Source: Campylobacterales bacterium
Lineage (GTDB): Bacteria; Campylobacterota; Campylobacteria; Campylobacterales; Sulfurimonadaceae
DNA length: 38,654 bases
Reading direction: 5' to 3'
NCBI GenBank assembly: GCA_024277445.1
Contig: JAJRVE010000150.1
Coordinates: 1 to 38,654 of the forward strand
Numbering within the stretch: the stretch's first letter is position 1; every line of letters begins with the position of its first letter. The position numbers and the translations under genes are program-made. A model generated the notes under the pieces. The model was given only the letters and a program-made list of their open reading frames with translations. It did not search any database and was not told where the DNA came from. Shown here in pieces: positions 9,588 through 18,087 of this stretch.

Positions 9588-10429
9588 TATTTGCCTTTTT
9601 TCGTAAGTAAAACTAATCGGCCTAAGATATTTAGACTCAGAATAAACATAGATAAGATGAAGGCTGCTGCCCAACCAAGGCGCTGCCAATCTTCATAGGG
9701 ACTTGTCGCATAATTATACATCGTGACCGTCAAAGAGGCCATCGGCTCCATAAGATCGGTACTCATAAAGTTATCATTAAACGAGGTAAAGAGCAGTGGT
9801 GCCGTCTCGCCTGCCACACGCGCTACACCCAACAAGATACCCGTCAAGATACCTGCTTTAGCACCACGGTAAACGACTTGGATGATAACCTTGTATTTTG
9901 GTGCACCCAGTGCAAAGGCTGCCTCACGTAAAGTTGTTGGTACTAAGTGAAGCATGTCATCTGTGGTACGCAAGATGATCGGCAACATAATGATGGTCAG
10001 TGCCACAATACCTGCCCACGCACTAAAGTGACCCATCGGTACGACCATGATGGCGTAGACAAACGAGCCCACAACAATACTAGGTGCCGACATCATAATG
10101 TCCGAGATATCACGGATGGTCTCTGCTAGTTTTGACTTTTGACCGTACTCACTTAAGTAGGTTCCCGCCAAGATCCCTAAAGGAACACCCACAAGCGTTG
10201 CTATACCAACGATAATAAGCTGACCAACAAGCGCCTGTTTAAGCCCACTCTCTTCATAACCTGGAGGTGCACCCTCAAACAAGAAGATGTCCCAGTTGAT
10301 CGCCTCAACCCCGTTGCTCACCAAGATATAGAGGATCCAAAAAAGGAAAAAGAGACCGATTCCTGCTGAAAGCGTCGAAAGTGCCATCACGATACGGTTC
10401 ACAAAGACACGTTTTTGTGTAGCTGTCAT
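9587..10429 (-). CDS. pstA: Phosphate ABC transporter permease PstA
   Basis: Multi-TM permease with [19 protein letters not shown]; located between pstC and pstB. Confidence 0.95.
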   Translation of the reverse strand: MTATQKRVFVNRIVMALSTLSAGIGLFFLFWILYILVSNGVEAINWDIFLFEGAPPGYEESGLKQALVGQLIIVGIATLVGVPLGILAGTYLSEYGQKSKLAETIRDISDIMMSAPSIVVGSFVYAIMVVPMGHFSAWAGIVALTIIMLPIILRTTDDMLHLVPTTLREAAFALGAPKYKVIIQVVYRGAKAGILTGILLGVARVAGETAPLLFTSFNDNFMSTDLMEPMASLTVTMYNYATSPYEDWQRLGWAAAFILSMFILSLNILGRLVLLTKKGK

Positions 10430-11286
10430 TACACGCTCCTTTTACGGCGAAGGAAATAGAACTTCGCGATAGAAATAATGGTAAAACTGATCACCAACAA
10501 GATAAGCGCCAACTCAAAGAGGCTTGAGAAGTAGAGGTCTGTGTCTGCCTCTGTAAACTCGTTCGCAAGGGTTACTGGGATGGATGTTGCTGGTTGAGTA
10601 AGATCCCAAGATACTTTATGGACATTACCCATAACAAAGGTAACCGCCATCGTCTCACCAATTGCACGACCAAGTGCCAAGATAAGTGCACCAATGATCC
10701 CTGCTTTAGAGTAAGGGATAACGATGTCACGTATAACATCCCACTTCGTACCACCGAGCGCGTAAGCAGACTCTTTTAAGATGTCGGGAGTAGTGTTCAT
10801 AGCGTCACGTGTTACTGCTGCCATAAACGGTAAGATCATAATAGCAAGTACGATACCCGCCGTAAGCATACCAATACCAATGCCCCCAAAGATGTCACGT
10901 ATGATCGGCACAAAGTAAAAGAGACCCCACATACCATAGATAACCGAAGGGATGGCAGCTAAAAGCTCTATGGAGACACCCACTGGTGCTTTAAGTCGCT
11001 CATGTGCGATCTCACTCAAAAAGATAGCAACACCAATAGCCACCGGCACTGCAAGTACCATCGCCAAAAAGGTGGAGATAACCGAACCCATAATGGCCGC
11101 AAAGGCACCAAATTTTTCTAAGTTAGGCGCCCACTTAGACTCGGTCACAAAGTCCAGTCCAAAAGTCTGCATAGAGAGCAGTGACTCTTGAAACAGCACC
11201 GTAAAGATCCACGCCGTAATAAAGAGCACCGTTATGGCGATCAGACGGGTGGAGTTAGCAAAGATATTATCTATGATTTTCGTCAT
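10429..11286 (-). CDS. pstC: Phosphate ABC transporter permease PstC
   Basis: Multi-TM permease with ALGRAIGETMAVTFVMGN; first gene of pstCAB. Confidence 0.95.
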   Translation of the reverse strand: MTKIIDNIFANSTRLIAITVLFITAWIFTVLFQESLLSMQTFGLDFVTESKWAPNLEKFGAFAAIMGSVISTFLAMVLAVPVAIGVAIFLSEIAHERLKAPVGVSIELLAAIPSVIYGMWGLFYFVPIIRDIFGGIGIGMLTAGIVLAIMILPFMAAVTRDAMNTTPDILKESAYALGGTKWDVIRDIVIPYSKAGIIGALILALGRAIGETMAVTFVMGNVHKVSWDLTQPATSIPVTLANEFTEADTDLYFSSLFELALILLVISFTIISIAKFYFLRRKRSV

Positions 11287-11341
11287 CGAAGCACTTCTCT
11301 TTCATTTTTTAACCCATAATCCTAGGCTTTTTGATGACGAG

Positions 11342-11374
11342 ATTTTAGAGTAGTTTGGTTACAAGAAGGTTACA
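11342..11374 (-). promoter_or_regulatory. Pho-box promoter upstream of pstC
   Basis: Minus strand TGTAAC-CTTCT-TGTAAC-CAAACTACTC-TAAAAT; direct repeat with 11-bp period, 10 nt from the -10-like hexamer. Confidence 0.75.
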
Positions 11375-11395
11375 TTTGTAATAACAACCCCTAGT

Positions 11396-12778
11396 TTACG
11401 CTCTTTCAAGCTCTTTTTGGAGCCAGAGTAGAGCCTCTTCGTATGTATTAATCTCACCTTCTATCTGCGCCTCATAGCTTCGATGTAAAATGGTTTTAAA
11501 AGCCTTTGAAGGTCTCAACCCAGCAGCAATAAGATCACGACCTTGTAAAAGGGCATCCATCGGTTTTTTGTCCACCTTGAGTGTTTCTGCTCTCTCCAAT
11601 AACCACTCGCCTGCTTCAAAAGCTCCGGCTTGAGCCTCGGGTGTTGTTCGTCCCAAATAGTCTGCCTTTGCGACTAGAACTAGCTCGCTGATATTTACTT
11701 GATTTGCCAAACGTCTGATAGCTGCTGCTTTAGCACCCTGTTTAAAAAACTGCAAGGGCTTGAGATGATGTTTAACAAGGGGGATGATCTTCTCGAAGAG
11801 GGCTTTCTCATCACTTAGACGCGCTAAAAACTGCTCTGTTAATGGTACCCCTGTATTTTCATGCCCAATAGCACGGATGCGTCCATCCACCTCTTCAGTA
11901 GTATTACTTTTACCCAAGTCGTGACAGAGTGCGGCTAAAGAGAGGTAGAGGTTTTGTTCTCTGTTATCACTATGAAGTCTACTCATCTCATCGACTACCA
12001 TCAAGGTATGCACCCAAACATCACCTTCGGGGTGATAGAGAGGATCTTGAGGTACACCTTGTAGGGCTAAAAGCTCTGAGAAGTATGGCAACATTCCAAA
12101 AGTGTCCAAGACCTTAAAGCCTTGAGAGGGGCGTTCACTTTTTAGTAGAAGCTTTTTAAACTCCTCAAAAACACGCTCTTTTGGAAGCTCCTCTAACATC
12201 TTATCGTTCACCATCTTCTGCGCTAAACGTGTCAGCTCTTCTGTCGGTTGCAGTTCAAATCTTGCCGCAAACTGCACCCCACGGTAGAGCCGAAGTGGGT
12301 CTTCAACAAAGGTCTCAGCATCCACAAAGGTGAGTCGCTTCTGCTTAAGATCATGCTCACCCTTAAAGGGATCAAGAAGTTTACACTCTTTAAGATCGTA
12401 CCCCATAGCATTGATGCTAAAGTCACGACGCGACGCCGCCTCTTTAAAACTAAGTGAGCCATCCAAGGTAACATCAAAACCCTTGTGCCCTTTGGCCACT
12501 TTCTGTTCTGTTCGAGGAAGCGAAAAGTCCAACGCTACACCATCTAGTTGCAGTTTAACAACGCCAAAGCTTTTACCTACGGTATTGACCTTGCCAAACG
12601 GCTGTAACAGGCTTGCCAAGGTGGATAAGTCCTTCACACCAAACACTTCGATATCGATATCTTTTGAGGGAAGTCCAAGCAGTGCATCACGTACAAAACC
12701 GCCAACTACCACAGGTCTAAGCTTGTGTTGCAGAAGGTTTTCTATGACAGGTGTTAAGGCAGAGGGAAGTTTTATCAT
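11396..12778 (-). CDS. cca: CCA tRNA nucleotidyltransferase / poly(A) polymerase family with HD domain
   Basis: VVGGFVRDALLGLPSKDIDIEVFG nucleotidyltransferase motif, RRDFSINAMGYD, and HD motif LAALCHDLGK. Confidence 0.92.
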   Translation of the reverse strand: MIKLPSALTPVIENLLQHKLRPVVVGGFVRDALLGLPSKDIDIEVFGVKDLSTLASLLQPFGKVNTVGKSFGVVKLQLDGVALDFSLPRTEQKVAKGHKGFDVTLDGSLSFKEAASRRDFSINAMGYDLKECKLLDPFKGEHDLKQKRLTFVDAETFVEDPLRLYRGVQFAARFELQPTEELTRLAQKMVNDKMLEELPKERVFEEFKKLLLKSERPSQGFKVLDTFGMLPYFSELLALQGVPQDPLYHPEGDVWVHTLMVVDEMSRLHSDNREQNLYLSLAALCHDLGKSNTTEEVDGRIRAIGHENTGVPLTEQFLARLSDEKALFEKIIPLVKHHLKPLQFFKQGAKAAAIRRLANQVNISELVLVAKADYLGRTTPEAQAGAFEAGEWLLERAETLKVDKKPMDALLQGRDLIAAGLRPSKAFKTILHRSYEAQIEGEINTYEEALLWLQKELERA

Positions 12779-12801
12779 CTCTATATTTTAGCAGAAGTGG
12801 G

Positions 12802-14205
12802 CTATTTACAAGCGCCTTTACTCATTTTCTTAACCGAGAAACCAAAAAGAGAACCTTCACCCACCTTACTCTCTATGATCAACGAAGAGTCATGTAACTT
12901 TAAGATGTAACTCACAATAGCCAAGCCTAAGCCCATGGAGTTGTCCCATGTATTTTTATGCACACGATAGAACTTCGAAGCAACCTTGTCGATGTCGGCT
13001 TCACTGATGCCCATCCCTTTATCTATAACCATGAGTTTGTTGTCAGAAAGCGAGATGGTGACATCATCTTCTGAGTACTTCAGAGCGTTATCAACAAGGT
13101 TAGTCAAAACATTGTCTAACATATCTTTGTCCGCTAAGACCATGCACTCTTCACCATGAAACTTGATCTCTCGATCACGATACTTCGTAGAGAGGTTTAA
13201 GACCACATCTTCAATAAGATCGACCAGGTTAAAACGCATAGGATGGATGGTCAAGTCGTTGTTCTCAAGCTTAACTGATAGAGCAAGCCTATCGATCATA
13301 TAGGCGATTTTACGTGAATTCGAGAGGATCTTCTCCAAAAATCGCACACGGATCTTAGGGTTTACGTTTGGATCGTCCAAGAGAGTGTCGGCATAGCCCA
13401 TGATGGAAGCAAGTGGGTTCTTAAACTCATGTGAGATGGCAGACAAAATGTCGTTTCGTTGCTTGTTGACGAGACGTAGTTTTGCGGTGTACTTACGTTT
13501 TTGCTTGTCGCGTGTCGCCAGTTTTTTCGCTAAGTCTTTAAGGTTAAGAGCGATATGTAAAAACTCTTGGAAGTACTCTGTTTTGATGACCGCTTTATAA
13601 TTTTTGTTAGAGATCTCACCCAAATAGACGACGATCTGCTCGATGTCATAACGCACACGCTTACTCATCTGGTACGCTGCCATAACACCTAAGGTCATGA
13701 AGAGTAAAAAGATAAAGATCAAACGTGACCAAAGGGTATAGAAGTTAGACATAATGGTGTTCAGTGGTGTAGCTAAACGGATATAGATCACACTATCGTC
13801 CACCAAAATCTTCTTGGCGACATAGAGATAATGCACATGCGTTGTCACCGAGTAACGGTTGTCTACACCCAGTCCATCACGTCGTGCCTGCATGATCTCA
13901 ACACGGTTGGCATGGTTTTCCATACTAAACTTGTCGCTATTACTGTCGGCTAAGACTTGCCCATCTTCAGCAACAAAGGTAACACGGTCTTGGATGGCTG
14001 CATGGGTGTTTGCAGCGATACGATCTAAGTCACTGATGTGGTAAGGCTGCATCTGCATCAAGGTGATGCTATGTTCTAACTGCTCTGTGTTTTCTGAGAT
14101 AACAAATGATTTTAGGGTGTAGTAACTAACCAAAGAGGAGACGATAAGGGTCGCCATAAAGAGCCCAACGATGTTCGCAAAAAAGAAGTGGTGGAGTTTT
14201 AGCAC
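12802..14205 (-). CDS. phoR: PhoR-like sensor histidine kinase
   Basis: Two TM segments, SHEFKNPLASIMGYADTL H-box, LVDNALKYS N-box, SMGLGLAIV G-box; next to the PhoB-like regulator and phoU. Confidence 0.88.
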   Translation of the reverse strand: MLKLHHFFFANIVGLFMATLIVSSLVSYYTLKSFVISENTEQLEHSITLMQMQPYHISDLDRIAANTHAAIQDRVTFVAEDGQVLADSNSDKFSMENHANRVEIMQARRDGLGVDNRYSVTTHVHYLYVAKKILVDDSVIYIRLATPLNTIMSNFYTLWSRLIFIFLLFMTLGVMAAYQMSKRVRYDIEQIVVYLGEISNKNYKAVIKTEYFQEFLHIALNLKDLAKKLATRDKQKRKYTAKLRLVNKQRNDILSAISHEFKNPLASIMGYADTLLDDPNVNPKIRVRFLEKILSNSRKIAYMIDRLALSVKLENNDLTIHPMRFNLVDLIEDVVLNLSTKYRDREIKFHGEECMVLADKDMLDNVLTNLVDNALKYSEDDVTISLSDNKLMVIDKGMGISEADIDKVASKFYRVHKNTWDNSMGLGLAIVSYILKLHDSSLIIESKVGEGSLFGFSVKKMSKGACK

Positions 14206-14873
14206 AGAGTGTAACCCACCCCACGAACGGTTTTGATGTACTCTTTTGTCTTACTCGGATCGATCTTCTCTTTAAGACGGTTAATCGCGACATTGACAGT
14301 ACGGTCTTGGTAGATGGCATCACCACCCCAGACATGCTCTAGTAAGTAGTCACGGTCTAAAACAATGTTTTGGTTACCAATGAGGGTATGGAGAAGGTCA
14401 AACTCAAGCTTAGTCAGCTCGATGTTCTCACCCTCAATAGAGAGTTCTCGTGAACCAAGGTCTAAAGTAATGTCACGATAGATTACCTTACCTTCTGTTT
14501 TGTCTTTTTGAGTACGTTTTAAAATGGCTTTAATACGGAGGATGAGCTCTTTCATGTTAAAGGGTTTGGTGATGTAGTCATCGCCACCTCGTTCAAAGCC
14601 CTCTTCGATGTCACTCTCTTTGTTTTTTGCAGAGAGGTAGATGACCGGGGTATCCATGCCTATGTCGCGCATCTGCGCCACAAATTCGCTTCCTTCTACA
14701 CCCGGTAGATTACGATCCATGATGAGGAGGTCAACATCTTCTTCTTCGAGGAGTTGAGCAACATTTTTGGTGCTCGTAAAGCCCATGGTGTCAAAGTTCT
14801 CTTTTTCAAGGTTGTACTCAATGAGCTCTAAAATATCTTCTTCATCTTCAACGATAACGATAAATGCACTCAT
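14199..14873 (-). CDS. phoB: PhoB-like response regulator
   Basis: Receiver domain VEDEEDILELIEYNL...MDRNLPGVEG...DDYITKPF and winged helix DRTVNVAINRLKEK...VRGVGYTL; between phoR and phoU. Confidence 0.9.
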   Translation of the reverse strand: MSAFIVIVEDEEDILELIEYNLEKENFDTMGFTSTKNVAQLLEEEDVDLLIMDRNLPGVEGSEFVAQMRDIGMDTPVIYLSAKNKESDIEEGFERGGDDYITKPFNMKELILRIKAILKRTQKDKTEGKVIYRDITLDLGSRELSIEGENIELTKLEFDLLHTLIGNQNIVLDRDYLLEHVWGGDAIYQDRTVNVAINRLKEKIDPSKTKEYIKTVRGVGYTLC

Positions 14874-14887
14874 CTCATACTCCTTGT

Positions 14888-15556
14888 TTAGTAGACTTTG
14901 ATCTCTCCACCTTTTGCCGCATAGAGCAGAAGGTTAGCGATGTTAACAGCGCGATCACAAGCGCGCTCTAGCTTACGTAGTGTACCAAGTATACGAACAT
15001 ACTCGACTGAAAGCTCTTGTTCGCCCATGATCTGCGTCATGATCTCTTTTTCTAAGATGCTGAAAAGGTCATCGTTCTTGCTCTCTTCCACCATGATCTT
15101 ACGGTAGAGGTCTTCAACATTACACTCACCTGGTTTGTTGAAACACGCTTCAATATAAGTCATAGCGTTAAGTGAAGTCGTATGAAGCTTGATAACAATG
15201 TCATCAAATGGTGCTAGGTTACATTCACCTTCACAGTGCTCACGCATACGTTTTGCATACTTTTTACTACCTTCGGCGATACGAAGCAGCTCATTAGTGA
15301 GTTTTAAATACGCCACTAACATACGCAGTTCTTGCGCTTCTGGACCAAAAAGTGCAAAGGTCTTAACGATCTCATTATCGATAGCGTTTGCCTCAGACCC
15401 AATGGACTTTAAGATGTTTCGCACTTTGTCGTATTGAGCATTGTCATGGTTTTTGTAGGCATCAAGTGTCACTTGGTTTGCCTCAACCACCTGACCCATA
15501 AGTTCTGCGATCATGTTCTGTATATCTTTGATCTTCTGTTCGTACTTTGGTAGCAT
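14888..15556 (-). CDS. phoU: PhoU-family phosphate signalling protein
   Basis: All-helical ~220 aa protein with PhoU-like repeats and genomic context of phoB-phoR. Confidence 0.85.
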   Translation of the reverse strand: MLPKYEQKIKDIQNMIAELMGQVVEANQVTLDAYKNHDNAQYDKVRNILKSIGSEANAIDNEIVKTFALFGPEAQELRMLVAYLKLTNELLRIAEGSKKYAKRMREHCEGECNLAPFDDIVIKLHTTSLNAMTYIEACFNKPGECNVEDLYRKIMVEESKNDDLFSILEKEIMTQIMGEQELSVEYVRILGTLRKLERACDRAVNIANLLLYAAKGGEIKVY

Positions 15557-15605
15557 CGTCTTCCTTGTCTACATGTTCCCACCAAATTGTGTAAGAATTT
15601 TCGCG

Positions 15606-15638
15606 ATTGTAACAACTCAATGTAACAAGATGGTTACA
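15606..15638 (-). promoter_or_regulatory. Pho-box promoter upstream of phoU-phoB-phoR
   Basis: Minus strand TGTAAC-CATCT-TGTTAC-ATTGAGTTGT-TACAAT; same geometry as the other three sites. Confidence 0.7.
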
Positions 15639-15703
15639 GAGGCACAACCCTGTGTAATCGCTAGGTGATATTGTTCGTTTATTATGCCTTAAAAGGATTT
15701 CAA

Positions 15704-15799
15704 ATGAAACTAAATACAATGCGCAGAAAAAGCAGGCGTTATTACACAAAGCTGGTTGCAAAAGTACACCGTTATGAAAAAGAGATCAAAAAAAGATAA
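15704..15799 (+). CDS. Small highly basic 31-aa ORF (not in the supplied ORF track)
   Basis: ATG...TAA translating to MKLNTMRRKSRRYYTKLVAKVHRYEKEIKKR with upstream AAAAGGA ribosome-binding-like sequence. Confidence 0.5.
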   Translation: MKLNTMRRKSRRYYTKLVAKVHRYEKEIKKR

Positions 15800-15825
15800 A
15801 CGCTAGAAGTTGCTATACTTCTACT

Positions 15826-16380
15826 ATGAATATTGAACTCTACTTTTTACGCTCATCAGAGCACTTTATGGTCAAAGACCTGTTACATTATGCCGCTAGA
15901 CTCGATGAGAGTGGTGAGACCTTAGAGGACCACCCTTACTTAGAGCAATACCACCGTAACTACGGTAACTTCAACGGAGACATTGGCGTTTACGCTTTTG
16001 TTGACAACAAACTCGCTGGCGGCGCTTGGGTACGCATACTTGCCAATGGTTTTGGTCATGTTGATGCCCATACCCCCGAACTCGTCTTTTCGGTTCTTCC
16101 AGAGTTTCGCAACCAAGGCATAGGCACAAAGATTATGCATCAACTCATGCGTGAGACAGCCAAACTATACAAGCAACTCTCACTGAGTGTACGAGAAGAC
16201 AACCCCGCCATCGCGCTCTATGAGCGGCTAGGTTTTGTGAAGATCGAAGGAAGCAAACACTCCAACAGTACAGAGAGTGTCTCGTTTACGATGTTAAAAG
16301 ATCTTAGTCAAATAGTCGAAGAAGTTGAGGAAAAAGCCTCTCTTGAAGAAGAACGTTTTAGAAAGTCTTTTCAGTTTTAG
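15826..16380 (+). CDS. GNAT-family N-acetyltransferase
   Basis: VLPEFRNQGIGTKIMHQLMRET acetyl-CoA-binding motif and NPAIALYERLGFVK. Confidence 0.9.
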   Translation: MNIELYFLRSSEHFMVKDLLHYAARLDESGETLEDHPYLEQYHRNYGNFNGDIGVYAFVDNKLAGGAWVRILANGFGHVDAHTPELVFSVLPEFRNQGIGTKIMHQLMRETAKLYKQLSLSVREDNPAIALYERLGFVKIEGSKHSNSTESVSFTMLKDLSQIVEEVEEKASLEEERFRKSFQF

Positions 16381-16385
16381 AAGAT

Positions 16386-16406
16386 GTGACTTCAAAAAGA
16401 AGTCAC
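16386..16406 (+). terminator. Hairpin downstream of the GNAT gene
   Basis: GTGACTT-CAAAAAG-AAGTCAC inverted repeat 6 bp after the stop codon; no strong T-tract. Confidence 0.4.
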
Positions 16407-16435
16407 TTATAATTTGAGGAGAATTATAAAAAGGG

Positions 16436-16453
16436 ATGCCCGAAGGCATTTTT
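16436..16453. terminator. Likely bidirectional Rho-independent terminator between GNAT gene and porin
   Basis: ATGCC-CGAA-GGCAT hairpin followed by TTTTTG; opposite strand has a TTCG loop. Confidence 0.6.
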
Positions 16454-16461
16454 GTTAAGTT

Positions 16462-17658
16462 TTAGAATGAAAGTTGTGCAGTTAGCATGTACTGAGAAGA
16501 GTTAGCTTTTGCACCGTCAGCTATATCACCATTAGATGTAATATCATTATCATACTGTAAGTAGTTAGCAACCCATTGTACATTTTTATTTTGTGCCCAA
16601 ACAAAACCTGCATAATAGGTCTTTTTCTCTAGTGTTTCATTATTGTTAAGCCCAAACTTTTGATCAGAAGTCCAAGAGTCATAACGACCTACTACACGGA
16701 ACTGCTTCTCATCACCAAATCTAAATACAGCGTGTCCATTGTAACCTTTACCCGCCTTTTTATAAATATCTGGGCCATCCATTGTATCCTGTGACTGGAT
16801 ATATTGTGCTGCAATCATGAAGGCTGGCACATTAAACACTGTGTGAAGACCACCCCACACAAGATCTTGATTTCCATTTGGATTACCAACAGTCACTTGC
16901 GTATATTTATTATTTTGTTTATTATATTGACCAAAGAATGAAGCATCCCAATATGTCTCACTATTTTGAGCATCTTTTTTATGCTTTCCTAGAAGATGAC
17001 CTGTTGCTCTCCACTCTAAAGAAAGACCTTTGCCATCTTCAACATTGTGATAACCCTCACCTGAGAACATACCAATCTCACTTGAAAAGTATTCTGTTTT
17101 CGTCTTAAGGTTAAAACCAATATCAGCTGAGTTCGAAAGCTTCGCTGAATTATCTGCCTCAGTAAATACCCAATGAGTATCACGATAGAACCAAGAGTTA
17201 TGCTCCTCATAGTCAATCCAAGGACGGTGAGCTATACCAAGTTCAACACCTGTATATGGAAGGATCTCATTTAAGTAAAGGTAAGCATACTTAAAACGAA
17301 CATTGTAATCTCCTGCAGTTGCATCACTAGTTACGTGCTCCATGTCTAAAGTAACACGAAAATATGACTTAGGGTCTTCTAAAAGGTATGCTTTGACCTG
17401 AATGTATGCACGACGCATCTCAAACTTATTTAAACTGTCTCCTCTAAGGTCTTTATTCGCATCATAGGTCCCATTTGGTGTACCACTGAATTTTTCACCC
17501 TGAGTATTATCATATTGATAATTTGTGTATCCAAGATAAGTCAATCCACTAAATTTTAATTTACTCGCATTTGAATACCACTCAACCGGCTCACCAGCTA
17601 CCGCTGCAGATGTTGTTAGCGTCAACGCTGCTAATGTACTTAAAATCACTTTTTTCAT
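16462..17658 (-). CDS. Outer membrane porin, probably phosphate-starvation inducible
   Basis: Signal peptide MKKVILSTLAALTLTTSAAVAGE, aromatic/beta-strand-rich, C-terminal QYMLTAQLSF; Pho box upstream; between phoU and pstS. Confidence 0.8.
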   Translation of the reverse strand: MKKVILSTLAALTLTTSAAVAGEPVEWYSNASKLKFSGLTYLGYTNYQYDNTQGEKFSGTPNGTYDANKDLRGDSLNKFEMRRAYIQVKAYLLEDPKSYFRVTLDMEHVTSDATAGDYNVRFKYAYLYLNEILPYTGVELGIAHRPWIDYEEHNSWFYRDTHWVFTEADNSAKLSNSADIGFNLKTKTEYFSSEIGMFSGEGYHNVEDGKGLSLEWRATGHLLGKHKKDAQNSETYWDASFFGQYNKQNNKYTQVTVGNPNGNQDLVWGGLHTVFNVPAFMIAAQYIQSQDTMDGPDIYKKAGKGYNGHAVFRFGDEKQFRVVGRYDSWTSDQKFGLNNNETLEKKTYYAGFVWAQNKNVQWVANYLQYDNDITSNGDIADGAKANSSQYMLTAQLSF

Positions 17659-17701
17659 TTTATTCTCCTGTTGGGTACTCCTACCCTTTTTTGTTGTGCG
17701 A

Positions 17702-17734
17702 AGTATAAAACAGCTTGGTTACATCAAGGTTACA
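17702..17734 (-). promoter_or_regulatory. Pho-box promoter upstream of the porin
   Basis: Minus strand TGTAAC-CTTGA-TGTAAC-CAAGCTGTTT-TATACT, followed by AGGAG ribosome-binding site before ATG. Confidence 0.75.
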
Positions 17735-17752
17735 AAGTTGTGACATTGGATA

Positions 17753-17801
17753 AATGGTGAATGGTGAATGGTGAATGGTGAATGGTGAATGGTGAATGGT
17801 G
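17753..17801. repeat. Heptanucleotide tandem repeat (AATGGTG)x7
   Basis: Seven perfect consecutive 7-bp copies read directly in the sequence. Confidence 0.97.
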
Positions 17802-17858
17802 AATAAGGGTGACTTAGTTTGTCTGAGTGGGTTCTTAAATTATTGGAAGGTTGAGATT

Positions 17859-17888
17859 CGTGGATCCCTGCCTTCGCAGGGATGACGG
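17859..17888. repeat. REP-like palindromic repeat, copy 2
   Basis: GTGGATCCCTGCCTTCGCAGGGATGACGG; stem CCCTGC/GCAGGG, compensatory relative to copies 1 and 3. Confidence 0.8.
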
Positions 17889-17974
17889 AAAACTTGAACT
17901 ACTTACAAGTTAGCAACCGCAACCGACGGCGAAGCTCGTCGAAACAGTAGCCATCCCAAAACAGTTTCCCCGTC

Positions 17975-18084
17975 GTAAAAGTTTCAGATTTGGTGTGAGT
18001 TGTGCCGGATGTGAACCCGATAGCGCACTGCTGTGCGTAGAGAGGTGAACTCCGGTGCAAATCGCGCCGAAGCTGGAACTTTTA
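17975..18084 (-). repeat. Structured repeat family SR, copy 2, 3 nt past the pstS stop
   Basis: Terminal inverted repeats GTAAAAGTTTCAG / CTGGAACTTTTAC; internal GCGCAC-TGCT-GTGCGT hairpin. Confidence 0.85.
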
Positions 18085-18087
18085 CTT

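Noticed and set aside
17975-18084. Plus-strand string GGTGAACTCCGGTGCAAATCGCGCCG looks like part of a cobalamin riboswitch (GGTGCAAATC-type motif)
   Set aside because: No B12-box-like sequence or P-arm arrangement found, the element lies 3' of minus-strand genes rather than upstream of a gene, and three copies sit next to unrelated genes (RNase J, pstS, typA).
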